From positions 620,001-684,000 of the forward strand of contig JAIWNE010000003.1 in assembly GCA_025331445.1 (NCBI GenBank): a DNA stretch of 64,000 nucleotides, given 5' to 3'. A program made the translations under genes and the position numbers. This document shows, piece by piece, positions 13,255-24,875 of the stretch (within the stretch, counting starts at the first letter, position 1; every line of letters begins with the position of its first letter). The notes beneath the pieces are model-generated. The model had not been told where the DNA came from. It saw nothing but the letters and a program-made list of their open reading frames with translations, and did not search any database. The stretch comes from Blakeslea trispora. Its lineage: Eukaryota; Mucoromycota; Mucoromycetes; Mucorales; Choanephoraceae.

Positions 13255-14620
13255 GCTTTTATTTTCTGTAGTGTTTATTTCTTAATGAGAAAAAAAGAAA
13301 AAAAAGAGAAACAAGATGAGAAAAAAAAATTAACACACTCGGAAACATGTGTTTTTTTTAAAAAAAAAAAATAGACACCATATTAGATTTGCCCAAATTT
13401 TTTTTTTTTTGTTTTTTTTTATTTTATTTCTATAAACACGTCATATAAAAAAACATGGTCAAGTTCATCTTTATAACATCATCTTGGTCATCCAACTACT
13501 TTTTGGATTGTTTCATCTGCAAAAAAAAAAGACAATGTGTGTGTGTGTGTGTGTGTGTGTGTTTTGTTAGTGAGAGTGTTGAGGCTCCGCTATGTGCTTA
13601 TCTTTCTGTTGAGACAAGAAAAAGAAGGAGACAGAGAAAAGAGCAGCTTTAAGAATGGTTTTCTTGAGAATAACAATAGTATTCTTTATAGATATCTTAC
13701 ACAATGAAAACAACCCAACTTTTTTTTATTATTATTATTATTATTTATTATTTGTTGAGCATAAAATGTACACAAAAGTTGGCACAATAACATGTGGATT
13801 TTGTTTTTCGATTTAGCACAACTTTGTTATCTTTCTCTTGAGCTATGAATGGCTTCATATGAGAAAAGTGACTAAATGTTAATATGTATTCAATTGTATG
13901 AAAGGAGGAGGAGGAGGGGGGGGGAGAATAGCTGTATTAGCAAACATTGAGTGTGGTATTTGATAGCTTCACTTGTAGTGAATAAGAGATAAATACTCAC
14001 AAAGACTAGAATACACAATATGCGCTTGGTATTGACTTTATGCCATAAACAAACGAGTCATCAGACAAAGCTGAAAAAGACATGGATCTATTGACAACAT
14101 TAAGCTTTATAGCAGAATATCGCAAAATGCTTGTTGCCTATCTCTTTTTTTTTTTTCTTATTGAACCAAATGAGATTTATTTTCATGCTTTATTTTCCAT
14201 CTAAACTATACCTTCACTTTATATCTTTTTTTTTTTTCCTTTCATAGGCTCAATTTTGAGATATTTTTCATCTTTGACCAATCATGTTAAATCAGTGCAT
14301 TAAGCAGTTGTCGAATGATGCTTGTAATAGAAATCCATTGAATCATCAGTACTAGGCAATAACTTGACTTGAGAAATTATGCTTTCAATATGGACAACCC
14401 ACAGAAAAATGGCTGCTTTTTCTTTCTTATTTTTCTTTGACTATTTTGCTTCCAAAGTGAATATAGGCTTTAAAATGTGTCCTTTGTCGGAGAAAGTTTA
14501 TGCATGTTCCGCGGGACACACCTAAAAAGATTATAAAAATTGTCCTTATTTCCCTTGCTTAATTATTTTTTTTTCCTCTTTTTTTTTTTAAACGTGTATC
14601 ATTATTTGAAAAGAATAAAC
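13255..14620. other. Divergent promoter region with GT microsatellite
   Basis: 1.37 kb between the divergent CK1 and deaminase genes. It contains a pure (GT)n run at about 13538-13562, an ATT triplet run near 13728-13750, a G run at 13918-13925, and many T10-12 tracts. No coding region can be supported. Confidence 0.6.
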
Positions 14621-15952
14621 ATGAGGTTAATTATAAGAAATGATTATGATGAAGTATCGGAATGGGTTGGTAAGCAGGATGATTTATGTTGTTGTTGTTG
14701 TCATCTCTTACTAAAGCCATTCAATAGCACACTACATTAAAGAGCGGATCAATCAGTTTGAACCAACCAAAGACAGACCCTTTGTACTTGGCTTACCTAC
14801 AGGATCTTCACCTATGAATGCCTATAGACGTTTAGCTGAATTTGTAAAAGAAGGCAAATTATCATTCAAACACGTTATTACATTCAACATGGATGAATAT
14901 GTGGGGATACCACGGTAAGTCTTTTAAAAAAACAAAAAAAAAAATTCTCACACACAAGCCTTCTAGTGCTCATAAACAATCTTATTATTCTTTCATGTGG
15001 ACTAATTTGTTTCAACATATCGATATTCCTGCTGAAAACATCAATTTTCTGGATGGAAATGCACCTGATTTAGAGGCAGAGTGTAGACGTTATGAAGCTG
15101 AAATTGCGAAATATGGTGGCATTGAATTGTTTGTGGGTGGTATTGGGCCTGATGGTCATATTGCATTTAATGAACCTGGTTCTTCTTTGACATCTCGTAC
15201 AAGAGTAAAGACATTAGCTTATGAGACCATCATTGCCAATGCTCGCTTTTTTGAAGGCGATATTACCAAAGTACCTAAACTGGCTCTTACCGTGGGTGTA
15301 GCGTAAGTAAGAAAAGAGAGAGAAAAGAGAGAGAGAAAAGAGAGAGAGAGAGAAGACAGAGAGAAAAGAGAGAGAGAATTGACCCTGTTTTTGTTATAGT
15401 ACAGTGATGGATGCTCGAGAAGTTTGTATTATCATTACAGGTGCTCATAGAAGGTAAGGTTGATTGTCAGAGTCCCTTTTTTTTTAGTCATATTGACTTT
15501 TTTTTTTCTACTAGTATTGCATTAGCAAAATGTGTGGAAGAAGGAGTAAACCATATGTGGACAGTTTCTGCCATTCAGATGCATCCAAAAGGACTGATTG
15601 TTTGTGATGAAGATGCCACTTTGGAACTTCATGTGAAGGTAAATGGATTGAAGGGAAAACTGAAGGATCCTCAAGTAACCCTCTCTCATTCTTTTCTTTT
15701 AAGACTGTAAAATATTTCAAATCCATTGAACATGTTCATCAAGCATTGATTGGACATGAAAACCTTGGTTTACAAGGTGAACTGTTGTCTACCAAGAGAG
15801 TAAGATCAGATAAGCTACAGAGAGAAATGATGGTCAGAAGGCTGATGAATGAAGAATTAAACAAAGACCAAGAGGACGATCTCAACTTTGACGAACTTCA
15901 TTATTCACCAAGAAAAAAGCGACTTGTCATCAACAGTTCACCCTCACCTTAA
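14621..15952 (+). CDS. nagB: Glucosamine-6-phosphate deaminase
   Basis: Converts glucosamine-6-phosphate to fructose-6-phosphate plus ammonia, in chitin/GlcNAc catabolism in the cytosol. Six exons (14621-14669, 14728-14914, 14967-15302, 15400-15453, 15515-15638, 15704-15952) sum to 999 nt, 332 residues. The N-terminus [16 protein letters not shown] is diagnostic. Substrate loop LGLPTGSSP, catalytic Asp in FNMDEYVG, the [16 protein letters not shown] signature and [15 protein letters not shown] are all present. About 60 residues at the C-terminus are an acidic/basic extension beyond the bacterial enzyme. The intron at 15303-15399 is almost pure GA repeat. It converges on the histidinol-phosphatase gene with 46 bp between stops. 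Confidence 0.95.
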
Positions 15953-15998
15953 TTTTCAATGCATTTCCTGCTTTTTTTTTTTGTAAATTCTTATTTAT

Positions 15999-17041
15999 TT
16001 ATTCCCAACTCTCTATATTTTTCCAAAACACATCTTCTAATACATTCTTATGCTCCTTCACAACAGTCTTCCCTTGCTCTATGGCTAAATAGTATAATGT
16101 ATGAATACCCACTTCTTCTAAATAAACAGGTAGCTTGTTGTAGTACAGGCCAACATCCTTGGGGCCATGACAATCATCCGAAAGAGTGAATTTACCACCC
16201 TTCTCTTGAATAGCCTAACAAGAGATTGTCAACAACAATAAAATAGAAAGTACTGTTTTCCTAACCTGAATGATATCTCGTTGTGGGTAAGCATCACGTA
16301 AACCTTTCTTCCAGGATCGAGAATTGATTTCGAACAATCCACCATATTCAATCACATATTCCAGGTTACGCACAATACGTCTCCATACCTCTGGAAGTAA
16401 CAAGGTTGCATCAGCCATGGACTGGTCAGCAAAAAGACGAATTAGATCGAAGTGACCAACAACTTCAGGTCGAACAGACTGAAGCATCCTATATTGTTCA
16501 TCAAAGTACTGAATAAACAATGTCTCTAGTTGACCATCAGCCTGTACAAGCGCTTGTTTAAACAAATCTGGCGAGAAATCAATAGGTATAGAATAAGTAT
16601 GATGAAGTGAACCAACAATGTATTCAATGCCATAGGTTTGTCTTAATTGTTGAACATGATCCGCATAATCTGGTGTAATAAACTCGATTTCGGCACCAAT
16701 CAATAAGCTGATCTTGTCTTGATACGCGTCTCGTATACGTTTCGCTTCAGTTTGAAAGTCACTATAAGTTGTCTTTAATGTTTCTGGAGTACATTGAGCC
16801 TATCATTTGGATATGTTTAATAAAGAAAAGAAGAAAGGGCAATTTTTTCTTGAATTAACTTGGTTCATCATTTTACCTCCACTTCTTCAGGATAAAGTTC
16901 AGTGTCAATATAACGAGGCATATGCTCACTCAATCCATATGTATGGAAGCCTTTTCTGATGGCTTCTTTTACTACATCCTCAAGTAACCCATATCCATGC
17001 TTACAGAATTGACCCGAGTGACTATGAAATGAATAGGGCAT
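15999..17041 (-). CDS. HIS2: Histidinol-phosphatase, PHP family
   Basis: Removes phosphate from L-histidinol phosphate in histidine synthesis. Three exons (17041-16877, 16799-16266, 16214-15999) sum to 915 nt, 304 residues. The N-terminus MPYSFHSHSGQFC carries the metal-binding HSHS of PHP enzymes. GLSEHMPRY, IGAEIEFI, GSLHHTYSIPID, VGHFDLIRLF, FEINSRSWKKGL and TLSDDCHGPKDVG supply the remaining His/Asp/Glu ligands, so the site looks complete. The second intron uses a GTTAGG donor, weaker than its neighbours. It is tail-to-tail with the deaminase, so the two 3' ends almost certainly overlap as antisense transcripts. Confidence 0.92.
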
Positions 17042-18394
17042 ATTTGAAAGAAAGAAAAAAATAAAATAAAGAGAGAGAAAAAAAAAAATATGGCTCAATA
17101 ATTTTATCTCAATCATCTTGTAACACCGTTTTCGGGAAGACTGAATTTTTCTAACTAGTGTGAATACAAAGTATCTTTAAAATTGACGTTTTGAGAGTGA
17201 ATTGGTCTCTCTTTCAAAAATGTGAGCAAGGAAGACATATAAGGAAGAGGACCTAGAAAATAAAACAAGTAAAGGCGCATTGCATGCTATGGGTATACAG
17301 GCCTTACCTTGCTCTCCTAAAAAAAAAATCAAAAGGATTCGAGGGCCCATCACAAACAAAACAACTACACTTTAAGCATGGATCAAGCCCCAACTATCTA
17401 GGAAGAGGGTGCTGGAAGGAGACGATATTCCTCCAAGTTGAAGCAAGTGTCTAATGCATGTATCTCCAGCAACATCTATTTCACACCATAATTTTGTCAT
17501 CTACAGACCAAATAAAAATATTGCAGCATACCTGTGCGTGTATATGAGAGGGTAAAGGTAGTTTAACATCCAAACTGTGAGGCAACAATGACTATAAGGT
17601 GAGTGTAGCAAGCAGGTCGACCAGTCTCTATAGACTGCAACTAGAACTGTGCTATTCTGAAAACCACACATGTTCTTGATTTTTTTTACAAATAGGCTTT
17701 ATCCATTTGCTTTTTTCGTATTACAGAATTTACAGAGAGATCAAATGTCCAGCATTTATCAATTATTAACTGTGCATTGGTTCATTAGATTTTGCTCTAC
17801 AATAGGAATCATGTAGAACAAATTTTTATCGGCAAGCGTATGATGGTCTTTATATTTAAAAACAACCTAGTCAACTTTTTGTTTGCTAGGTTTTGTATTT
17901 ATTTAATTCTTTTTGGCCTTCTAGTTTTCTGGCACAATCCTTTGCTTCTTGCTCTCCAATTTCTCACCTTCTTCTTCTTCAGCTACTACAATCACTTCTG
18001 ACATTTGATTTTATTATGTAGTAGCGTCCTGTGGTGAAGTTCTGGCTGTTATCATTATTTGCCTTTCTTTCCTGTAGAATTTAAAAAGCCATTTCTTCAA
18101 AAAAAAAAAAAGAATACTTAATACTTCATATCGTTTGCTCGTTTATCTTGGGACTACTTTGTGATAATTCAGGTACAATTGATAACAAACAAAAAGTCAA
18201 TCAGACCAAAGAATGGTTGTCCTTTGTTGAATCTCTATATTCTTCTACTATTCAACTATATGATAAACCCAAATCCCTTAATTGAGTTAATAGCTTTTGA
18301 TAAAGGGCAGTATCTGATCCTTTTGGTGAGTATTTTTGCTGTATACTTTGAGATTGTTCAATTCAGAAGATAGCATCAGTATCAGCAGACGCTC

Positions 18395-18523
18395 TCACTC
18401 AAGGTTTACGGTATCAACCAGACTTGATGCTTGTTCCTCTAATTCCATAGGCTCGTATCCTGGAGTCTCATCAGAGATGCTAAAACAGTGCATGTACTCG
18501 TCTGAAATATCGTTTGTAGTCAT
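18395..18523 (-). CDS. Orphan small ORF or isolated exon, unknown
   Basis: A 42-codon frame starting MTTNDISDEYMHCFS and rich in Asp/Glu, ending TGA at 18395. A possible donor GTAAAC at about 18406 could make this a first exon, but no downstream exon was found. Composition (acidic, Ser/Met) is more protein-like than other short frames in this gap. Function unknown; it may be a relic. Confidence 0.2.
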   Translation of the reverse strand: MTTNDISDEYMHCFSISDETPGYEPMELEEQASSLVDTVNLE

Positions 18524-20087
18524 TTCTAATGAGTGAAAGAAAGTACACAAAATTACAAAGACTACCCGCAAAATATCAAAATCCGCAAAATCCAATATGT
18601 ATTCCAATTTAAAGCAAGTGTCTTTCTCATCAACTTATATTCCACACAACAATCGCTTCAACATGTTCTTTTATTTTTATTTAGTTGTTTTAGGCATCGA
18701 GATTTTTACAATGAACAGCATCAGTATCGTATTGTTATCTCGCAAACAAGGAATCAACTCAATCACTAACCTGAAAAAGTAGTCGGAAACGAATACCATG
18801 TTCCATTAAAAGCCAAAGTTGTAGGTCATACACATATACATAGAACTCATTTGGAAGTCAATGTCGTTAGGCAGGTTTTTGTAAACCCAAAAGAAACAAC
18901 GCTACAATAAGTTGTACAATGTAGAAAATAAAGATAGAACTACCTTCGACAGAGAGACAGCTAAATAGAGCAAAAGAAAAAAAACATTCTGTCCTAGTAA
19001 TAATCAAGCTTCAGAAGAAAATATATACATATATGTCAAAAATAAAGTTGCTTGAGATTTTCAACGACCGAGTTGCTTGTCAGAAAAAAAGTAACTGCGA
19101 TTACTCATAATTCCTAATCAATACAGCTCAGATTTGCACCAAAATACTTGCTCTTCGTACACCATGGCAAGAGCAAAACAAAGTCTACCCAAGAGCCACA
19201 TAATCCTATATATGCACATAGAGTACCAAAAAGCACACAAACAAACCAAACAAATGTCACTATTGAATGAGTTTATGTGTTTTAGCAGTGTGGTATGTAT
19301 TCCTCAAGCCAAGCAATTTGGCATAGTCTTTTTTCCTTTCCTTATTCAACAAAAAAAATGGCTATTTATAGTGATTTTTTCCTTTTCAGATGCATTATTT
19401 CCTTACCTTCTCATTATGCAGTAATCCCGCTAACAATTTGAACATTCACATCTATAGATAACATACAAGTTTCTGTCGTTCCGTGCATAAACCAGCTGCT
19501 TTTGAGCTGGTTTGCTTCTTGCGAAAGGACGCTCTTGTTGAGAAAGAATTAATAAAGAGACTTTTACTTTACAAAAAAAAAAAATGTTACTTGAGAATCA
19601 ATGAACCACAAGTACAGCCTAACTGAATCCTACAACTCTTTTCAAAATCCACACATTGTTTATTTATCTGGCTAAAAAAAGAAAACGTTTGTTATTAAAA
19701 TAGTAAGATCATGTAAAGCCCTCATTGCATGCGGAGGATCAGAAACCTACCGCGTAAAAGGGATAAGCAAACCAAAGAGATGAAAACAAACGATTATCAT
19801 TTACAATAATATCTAATTTCTGATACGATTGCAGCAACATGAGAGCTAATAATGCTACATGGTCAACTCAATGGGCTGACAAGCTCAATGGGAATTTTCT
19901 TCTGGTAATCTGAGCTGACAGAAAACTTCACGTTATGTAGTAGTAAAACAAGCTAAAGCGTAATTGTTTCGCCATGACTCCAATAAAATTAAAACTCCAT
20001 CAGTGTATCTGCTCAGTTCACCCTCGTGGAAAGATCTTACTATTTCTGTAAGCAGAATTTGAATCATAGTGTAACATCTCACATTAG

Positions 20088-20095
20088 TATATAAA
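20088..20095 (+). promoter_or_regulatory. TATA box of the chitin deacetylase gene
   Basis: TATATAAA, 82 bp upstream of the start codon at 20178. Spacing suits a transcription start near 20120 and a short leader. It is one of the clearest TATA elements in the window, as expected for a highly regulated secreted wall enzyme. Confidence 0.6.
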
Positions 20096-20177
20096 TGACA
20101 ATCATGTTTTGTAGTCATAGCTTTCCTTCCTCATTATCTTTATCTTTTACATTCATTATACTATTCCTTTCATTAAT

Positions 20178-21653
20178 ATGCTCATTACAAACTCCTTAAT
20201 CCTTATTGCTGGTGCAGTGCAAGTTTATGCTGCTACTACCACTAGCAGCAATTATGCTCCTCAATTCTCGCCTAACTTCCCTAATGTCCCAAAGGCTACT
20301 GGTGTTGTTACCAAGTACGATCCTGATGTCTTCCCCAAGACCTCTGTATTATCTTCCAAGGAATTGAGTGGCTATCCTGAAGTATGGGAATCCCCTCCTA
20401 CTGACCATGCTGAAGTCAAGGCAGTATACAACAAAATCGATTGGTCCAAGGTTCCCAAGGCACCCGTTAGAAAATTTGACAAGAACGGTAACTGGGTTTC
20501 TGACTCTGATGGTCCCAAAGATCCTTTCTGTTGGTGGTCCTCCACCACTTGTGTCCACCCCAAGGTTTCTTACTTGCCTCCTGATATTTACACATGTAAC
20601 AGTGACGGCGATTGGGGCCTCACTTACGATGATGGGCCATTCAACAAGTTCACCGGTTCTGATGCAAAGAAAGAAAACGCTTACGCAGAACCAGCTCTGT
20701 ATAATTTCTTGTCTAAAACAAATCAAAAGGCATCTCTCTTTGTAAAGTGTTCTGATAGAAAATGTAACAAGACCAATCATTTATATGACTAACTGCTTCT
20801 TTTTAAATAGTATATTGGTTCTAACGTTGTTACTTTCCCTGCCGCTGCTAAGCGAGGCTTAAATGATGGTCACCATATCTGTATTCATACTTGGTCTCAT
20901 CCTGCTATGACAACCCAAACTAACAAACAAGTTGTTGCTGAACTTTACTGGTCTCTTAAGGCTGTTAAAGAAGCTACCGGTATCACACCCAAGTGCTGGA
21001 GACCTCCTCAAGGTGATGTCGATGATCGTGTCCGCGCTATTGCCTGGCAAATGGGTATGCGTACTGTTCTTTGGGATGAAGACACTGACGATTGGAACAT
21101 GAGTGGTGCTCCTAATGGTGGTACCCTTTCACCCAAAAAGGTTGATGCTAAATTCGCAACTTGGATCAAGAACTACAAGACTGGCAAGGACAAGAAGGGT
21201 CATATTGTTCTTGAACATGAATTGAACCATGTCACTGTCAATATGTCCATGGCTTGGATGCCTAAACTTCAAGAAACCTTTAATGTTAAGGCCGCTCTAG
21301 CTTGTGCTGGTGTTACTCAACCCTATTGGGAAAAGAGTTTTGTATACCCTCTTGAAACTAACAGTGGTAAGGGTTCTGATTCTTCCAACTCTGGATCTGG
21401 ATCTGGATCTAAATGTGGTGCTGGTGCTTATGGCTTGGGTAAAGGCAATGGTTACAATGGTGAATGTTGTAAGGACCAATCCGACTGTTTGGATGACTGT
21501 CTTAGTGGCAAGTGCAATGGTCCCAAGAAGCCTGCTACCGTTTCTTGTAAGTCTGGCTACAAAGGCAAGAAGAATGGCGCTGGACCTAAAGATGCTTGTT
21601 GTACTACACAATGGGACTGTAAAGAAGATTGTGTCAATGGAAAGTGTACGTAA
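20178..21653 (+). CDS. Secreted chitin deacetylase (CE4) with twin Cys-rich modules
   Basis: Deacetylates chitin to chitosan in the wall, which in Mucorales is chitosan-rich. Two exons (20178-20741, 20811-21653) give 468 residues. A signal peptide covers about residues 1-18 (cleavage after VYA). The CE4/NodB domain starts near residue 145 with all five motifs: TYDDGP, HTWSH, RPPQGD, DEDTDDW and HIVLEHELNH, so it should be active. After a Ser/Gly linker the C-terminus has two copies of C-x16-CC-x5-C-x3-C-x4-C. No C-terminal hydrophobic GPI signal is present, so it is probably free or wall-bound through the Cys-rich modules. Codon use is visibly more biased (GGT, GCT, AAG, AAC) than neighbours, suggesting high expression. 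Confidence 0.94.
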
Positions 21654-22133
21654 TTACCTTAACTTAATAAATACAATCTCCTTGTCATGATCATTATACG
21701 TCCAACAAAATAGAGTACAGTTTATTGAGCCTAGTACGGCTTGTACTTTTTTTTTTCTCCAATTTCTATTCTCTAACTTGCTGTCATAATCACGTAAAGT
21801 AAAGAGGAAGAAAAAGAATAGTGAGTCAATTCAACATGCTCCAAAAACAAAGATATGCAAGATTAAAAAAAAAAAGACAGGAGCATCTCTCAAGTTTGAT
21901 ATAGACTATAAGAAGCAACTGACAGTTGCTATTTTTGAAAGTGTCAGTAAATAATAAATAATGAAATCTGATTGGCTAAAGTACATCATCAAATGCTAAA
22001 AAACTAAATTAATGTGGTACGACATTAAAGACAGAAGAATATAGTGTCGATCAATTTCAACTGCAGTACCACTCATTTTCACTCCTTTTTCACTCCTTTC
22101 CTTTCTCAATCTCTTCATCTCGACATCAGCTTC
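21654..22133. other. Intergenic, chitin deacetylase to glycosyltransferase
   Basis: 480 bp with 3' region then promoter. A pyrimidine-rich leader (CTCCTTTTTCACTCC near 22080) precedes the next start codon. Nothing else recognised. Confidence 0.5.
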
Positions 22134-24518
22134 ATGAAAGTCAAAAGCGCGTTATTAGGAGCTTTTGGCTCTTTCCTGACTGTGTTCTTAATCTTTCATA
22201 TCGTCGGACTTCACAAACAGAATGTATATACTCACTACCTAGATTCAACAGAGATAACAAATTATACCATGCTAGAGTCCTTATTGATACAACCAACACG
22301 TAAGCTTTCTCTTCTCAGGACACGTACCATAAGATGGCTTCTAACATTTGTATAGGTGCATCACGTCTTACTGAACTTACAGAGCAACAAGATAAAGTTC
22401 AATATTCACTCGAACAATTAGAATCATTCACAGCATCCATCACCTTAAATGTAAATACTACTATCATCATGCAATTCAACTCAAAAGCAAAGACTGTGCA
22501 TCAGCTAGACAGTCTATTGCACCAAACTTATAGTCCAAGTCGAATATGGATTGTGTGTGCAACAGAAACCGAAAAAAGGGACGCTGATAGACTAATTCAA
22601 CAAAGACACCAATCTCATCCAGTGGTTCAAGCTGTCATCAACACATATTCAGAGAAGGACTGGTTCCGTACTGTACAACAAGTAGACTCAGACTATGTAG
22701 CTGTGTTGAAGAAGGGAGTCATCCCAGGTGAAGGTTATTTTAGTTTCATACTCCGTTTATTGCAAGTGCCTTCATTACAACAGATGGTGCTTGGTACAGA
22801 ATCGCCTCTGCACTGTACAGATAAAGCCATTACCAGTGATATCCAGACAATAGAGGATATCTGGATCCTTCGCAAAGAATGGTATTTATCCTGGATAGCT
22901 CTTGATGAGACAATGGAGAACCCTTCAACTCATTTACAGCAGCAGTTTGGGTTATCTTCCTTTCTCTTGCCTGTTCCAGACGAACAGACCGACCTGAAGG
23001 GTAATAAGGAGAATGCAAAGCTGTGCAAAAATCAAGGCAACCAAGCTATTTTGCTTTACACAAATAGCTCCATCACATCTGCCTTTTCTGATTTTGCTTG
23101 TGCGTTTGCAGAAAAACATGATATTGTCTATTTTGCAACAAGCAACAAGGAAAAAGAGATGCATTCCATTGTCTGCAAGAAAACAGCAATACCTGGCTAC
23201 TATGTGAATAATGAGATGGAATTAAATGAGCTATTGCAGCAACTCTCTCCGCGTGTCATGCTATATCAGGGTCAAGATTATATGGGATATCATTCAGAAA
23301 AAGTGACTATGATTCATCTGCCTGAATCAAATGAGGATCTCTTTTGGATATCTAATTTATCCATGGATGCGTTATCAGGTAAGAAAAAGAGGAGGGAAGT
23401 GTTGTACAAATGATGACATATATTGATACCTTTTTTTTTCAGCATGGAACAAACCACAGATAAAATTGATTGTGCGCACCAGTGACAACAAGAAACATTC
23501 GCAAATGAAGCGTATCTTGAGCTCCATCCGAAATGCCAATTACTTGAATGACAAACTGGAATTGTTCCTATTGATGGATGAAAAGAGCGACCAACCCACT
23601 AGACAGTTAATTCACGATTTTAAATGGGAACATGGCGAGAAACAGATTCGTCATCGTATTGCCACTGTCCATCCAATGCAACATTTTGTTGAATCTTGGT
23701 ATCCTTCGTACGACCATGAATATGCAGTTCTGTTGGACGATCGCCTGGAACTTTCCCCTTCATTTTATATCTGGCTTAAATATAGCCTATTGAAATACCG
23801 CTATCATCATGATGATGGAGCAACAAACAAACAAATGATGGGCATCAGTCTCTATTCACCACATATCATTGATACTGACCCAACTGGCCGGAAACTGCTG
23901 GAACCTAAAACATCCGACTATCTCATGCAATTACCTACAGGTGCAGGCGCACTTTACTTTCCTGAATACTGGCGCGAATTTCATGATTATATCACAGCCC
24001 GTCTAACGGACCAATCAACCGTCAAGCGAGGGTCTGGTCTTCGACATCTCTTCAAGGATTCACTCTTGACTATTTCAAGAACCAACCGATGGATTCATTC
24101 ATGGCGTAAATATATGGACGAAATGATCTATATGCGCGGTTATGTACTGCTTTATCCTCAGTATAGTTATTCCACACTCTATTTAATTCAAAACAACCTT
24201 AGTCAGAAAAAGAAGGAAGCATACAGTACGGCAGAAAAGTTGTACCACGTACCTCTTGTTTCGAGTGCTGGTGTACCACCATTATTACCCGAATTAGACA
24301 CATTGCCTGTGTTTGATCTTCATGGGAAGCAGGTCAAACTTGGTGTGTTAAAAGAGCGAGGCCTCCAATTGCAACGTACTTTTAGTGCTTGTGAGCCTAC
24401 AACAAACAATGATCATGACCCTTCGGATATGCTTTGTCCTTTCAGTCATTTGATACAAGTCCCTGTTGAACAGTCAGCAAACGAAATACCTATCAAGCCT
24501 GTTAATGTATACCTATAG
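22134..24518 (+). CDS. Type II membrane, glycosyltransferase-like protein
   Basis: Three exons (22134-22299, 22356-23378, 23443-24518) sum to 2265 nt, 754 residues. A short cytosolic tail and one membrane segment (residues about 5-24) suggest a Golgi type II protein. Residues about 90-200 look like a GT2-type fold (TTIIMQFNSKAKTVHQLDSL; QTYSPSRIWIVCA), and a second similar unit follows from IKLIVRTSDNKKHSQM with YAVLLDDRLELSPSFYIWL, a DD-type nucleotide-sugar/metal site. The second unit looks the catalytic one because the first has no clear DxD. The donor and acceptor sugars are unknown. Alternatively it is only a GT-fold protein without activity. Confidence 0.7.
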
Positions 24519-24875
24519 CTGAGTTTGTGATGATGGTCAATATCCAGCTGACAATAATAATAGTAATAAAACAAAGATAAAGGCAGTAGTTATAATGTCT
24601 TTTTTAGCGCAACATGTAATCAAGAAAAATGATCAGTTTAAGAACTGTTTATACACCTCTGTTCTTGTAAACAATATGGCTTTGTCAGTATTTAAGCTCC
24701 GCGTCATTTGCTTTTGAGCATTTAAAACACTACAGATACAGCATCGTTTCTCTTTCTTTTTTAACTTTTTTTTTTCCTGTCTTTTTTTATTATTATTATT
24801 ATTCTGCTGCTTTTGCTTTCTACAAATAGCTATATTTGCGACAATTAAAGAAAAAGCGAAAACTCAGATATAGAT
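24519..24875. other. Intergenic promoter of VAC7
   Basis: 357 bp with a T9 tract, an ATT triplet run near 24788-24803 and a GTATTTAAGC element near 24690. No gene. Confidence 0.5.

Larger units (their letters stand above)
17042..20177. other. 3.1 kb gene-poor gap
   Basis: No gene can be supported apart from a 42-codon orphan ORF at 18395-18523. The middle (17370-17660) is somewhat less AT-rich than its flanks but carries no long frame, tRNA or inverted repeat that I can see. Confidence 0.5.

Noticed and set aside
20368..20745. Overlapping frames within chitin deacetylase
   Set aside because: Shadows of a strongly coding exon with biased codons.
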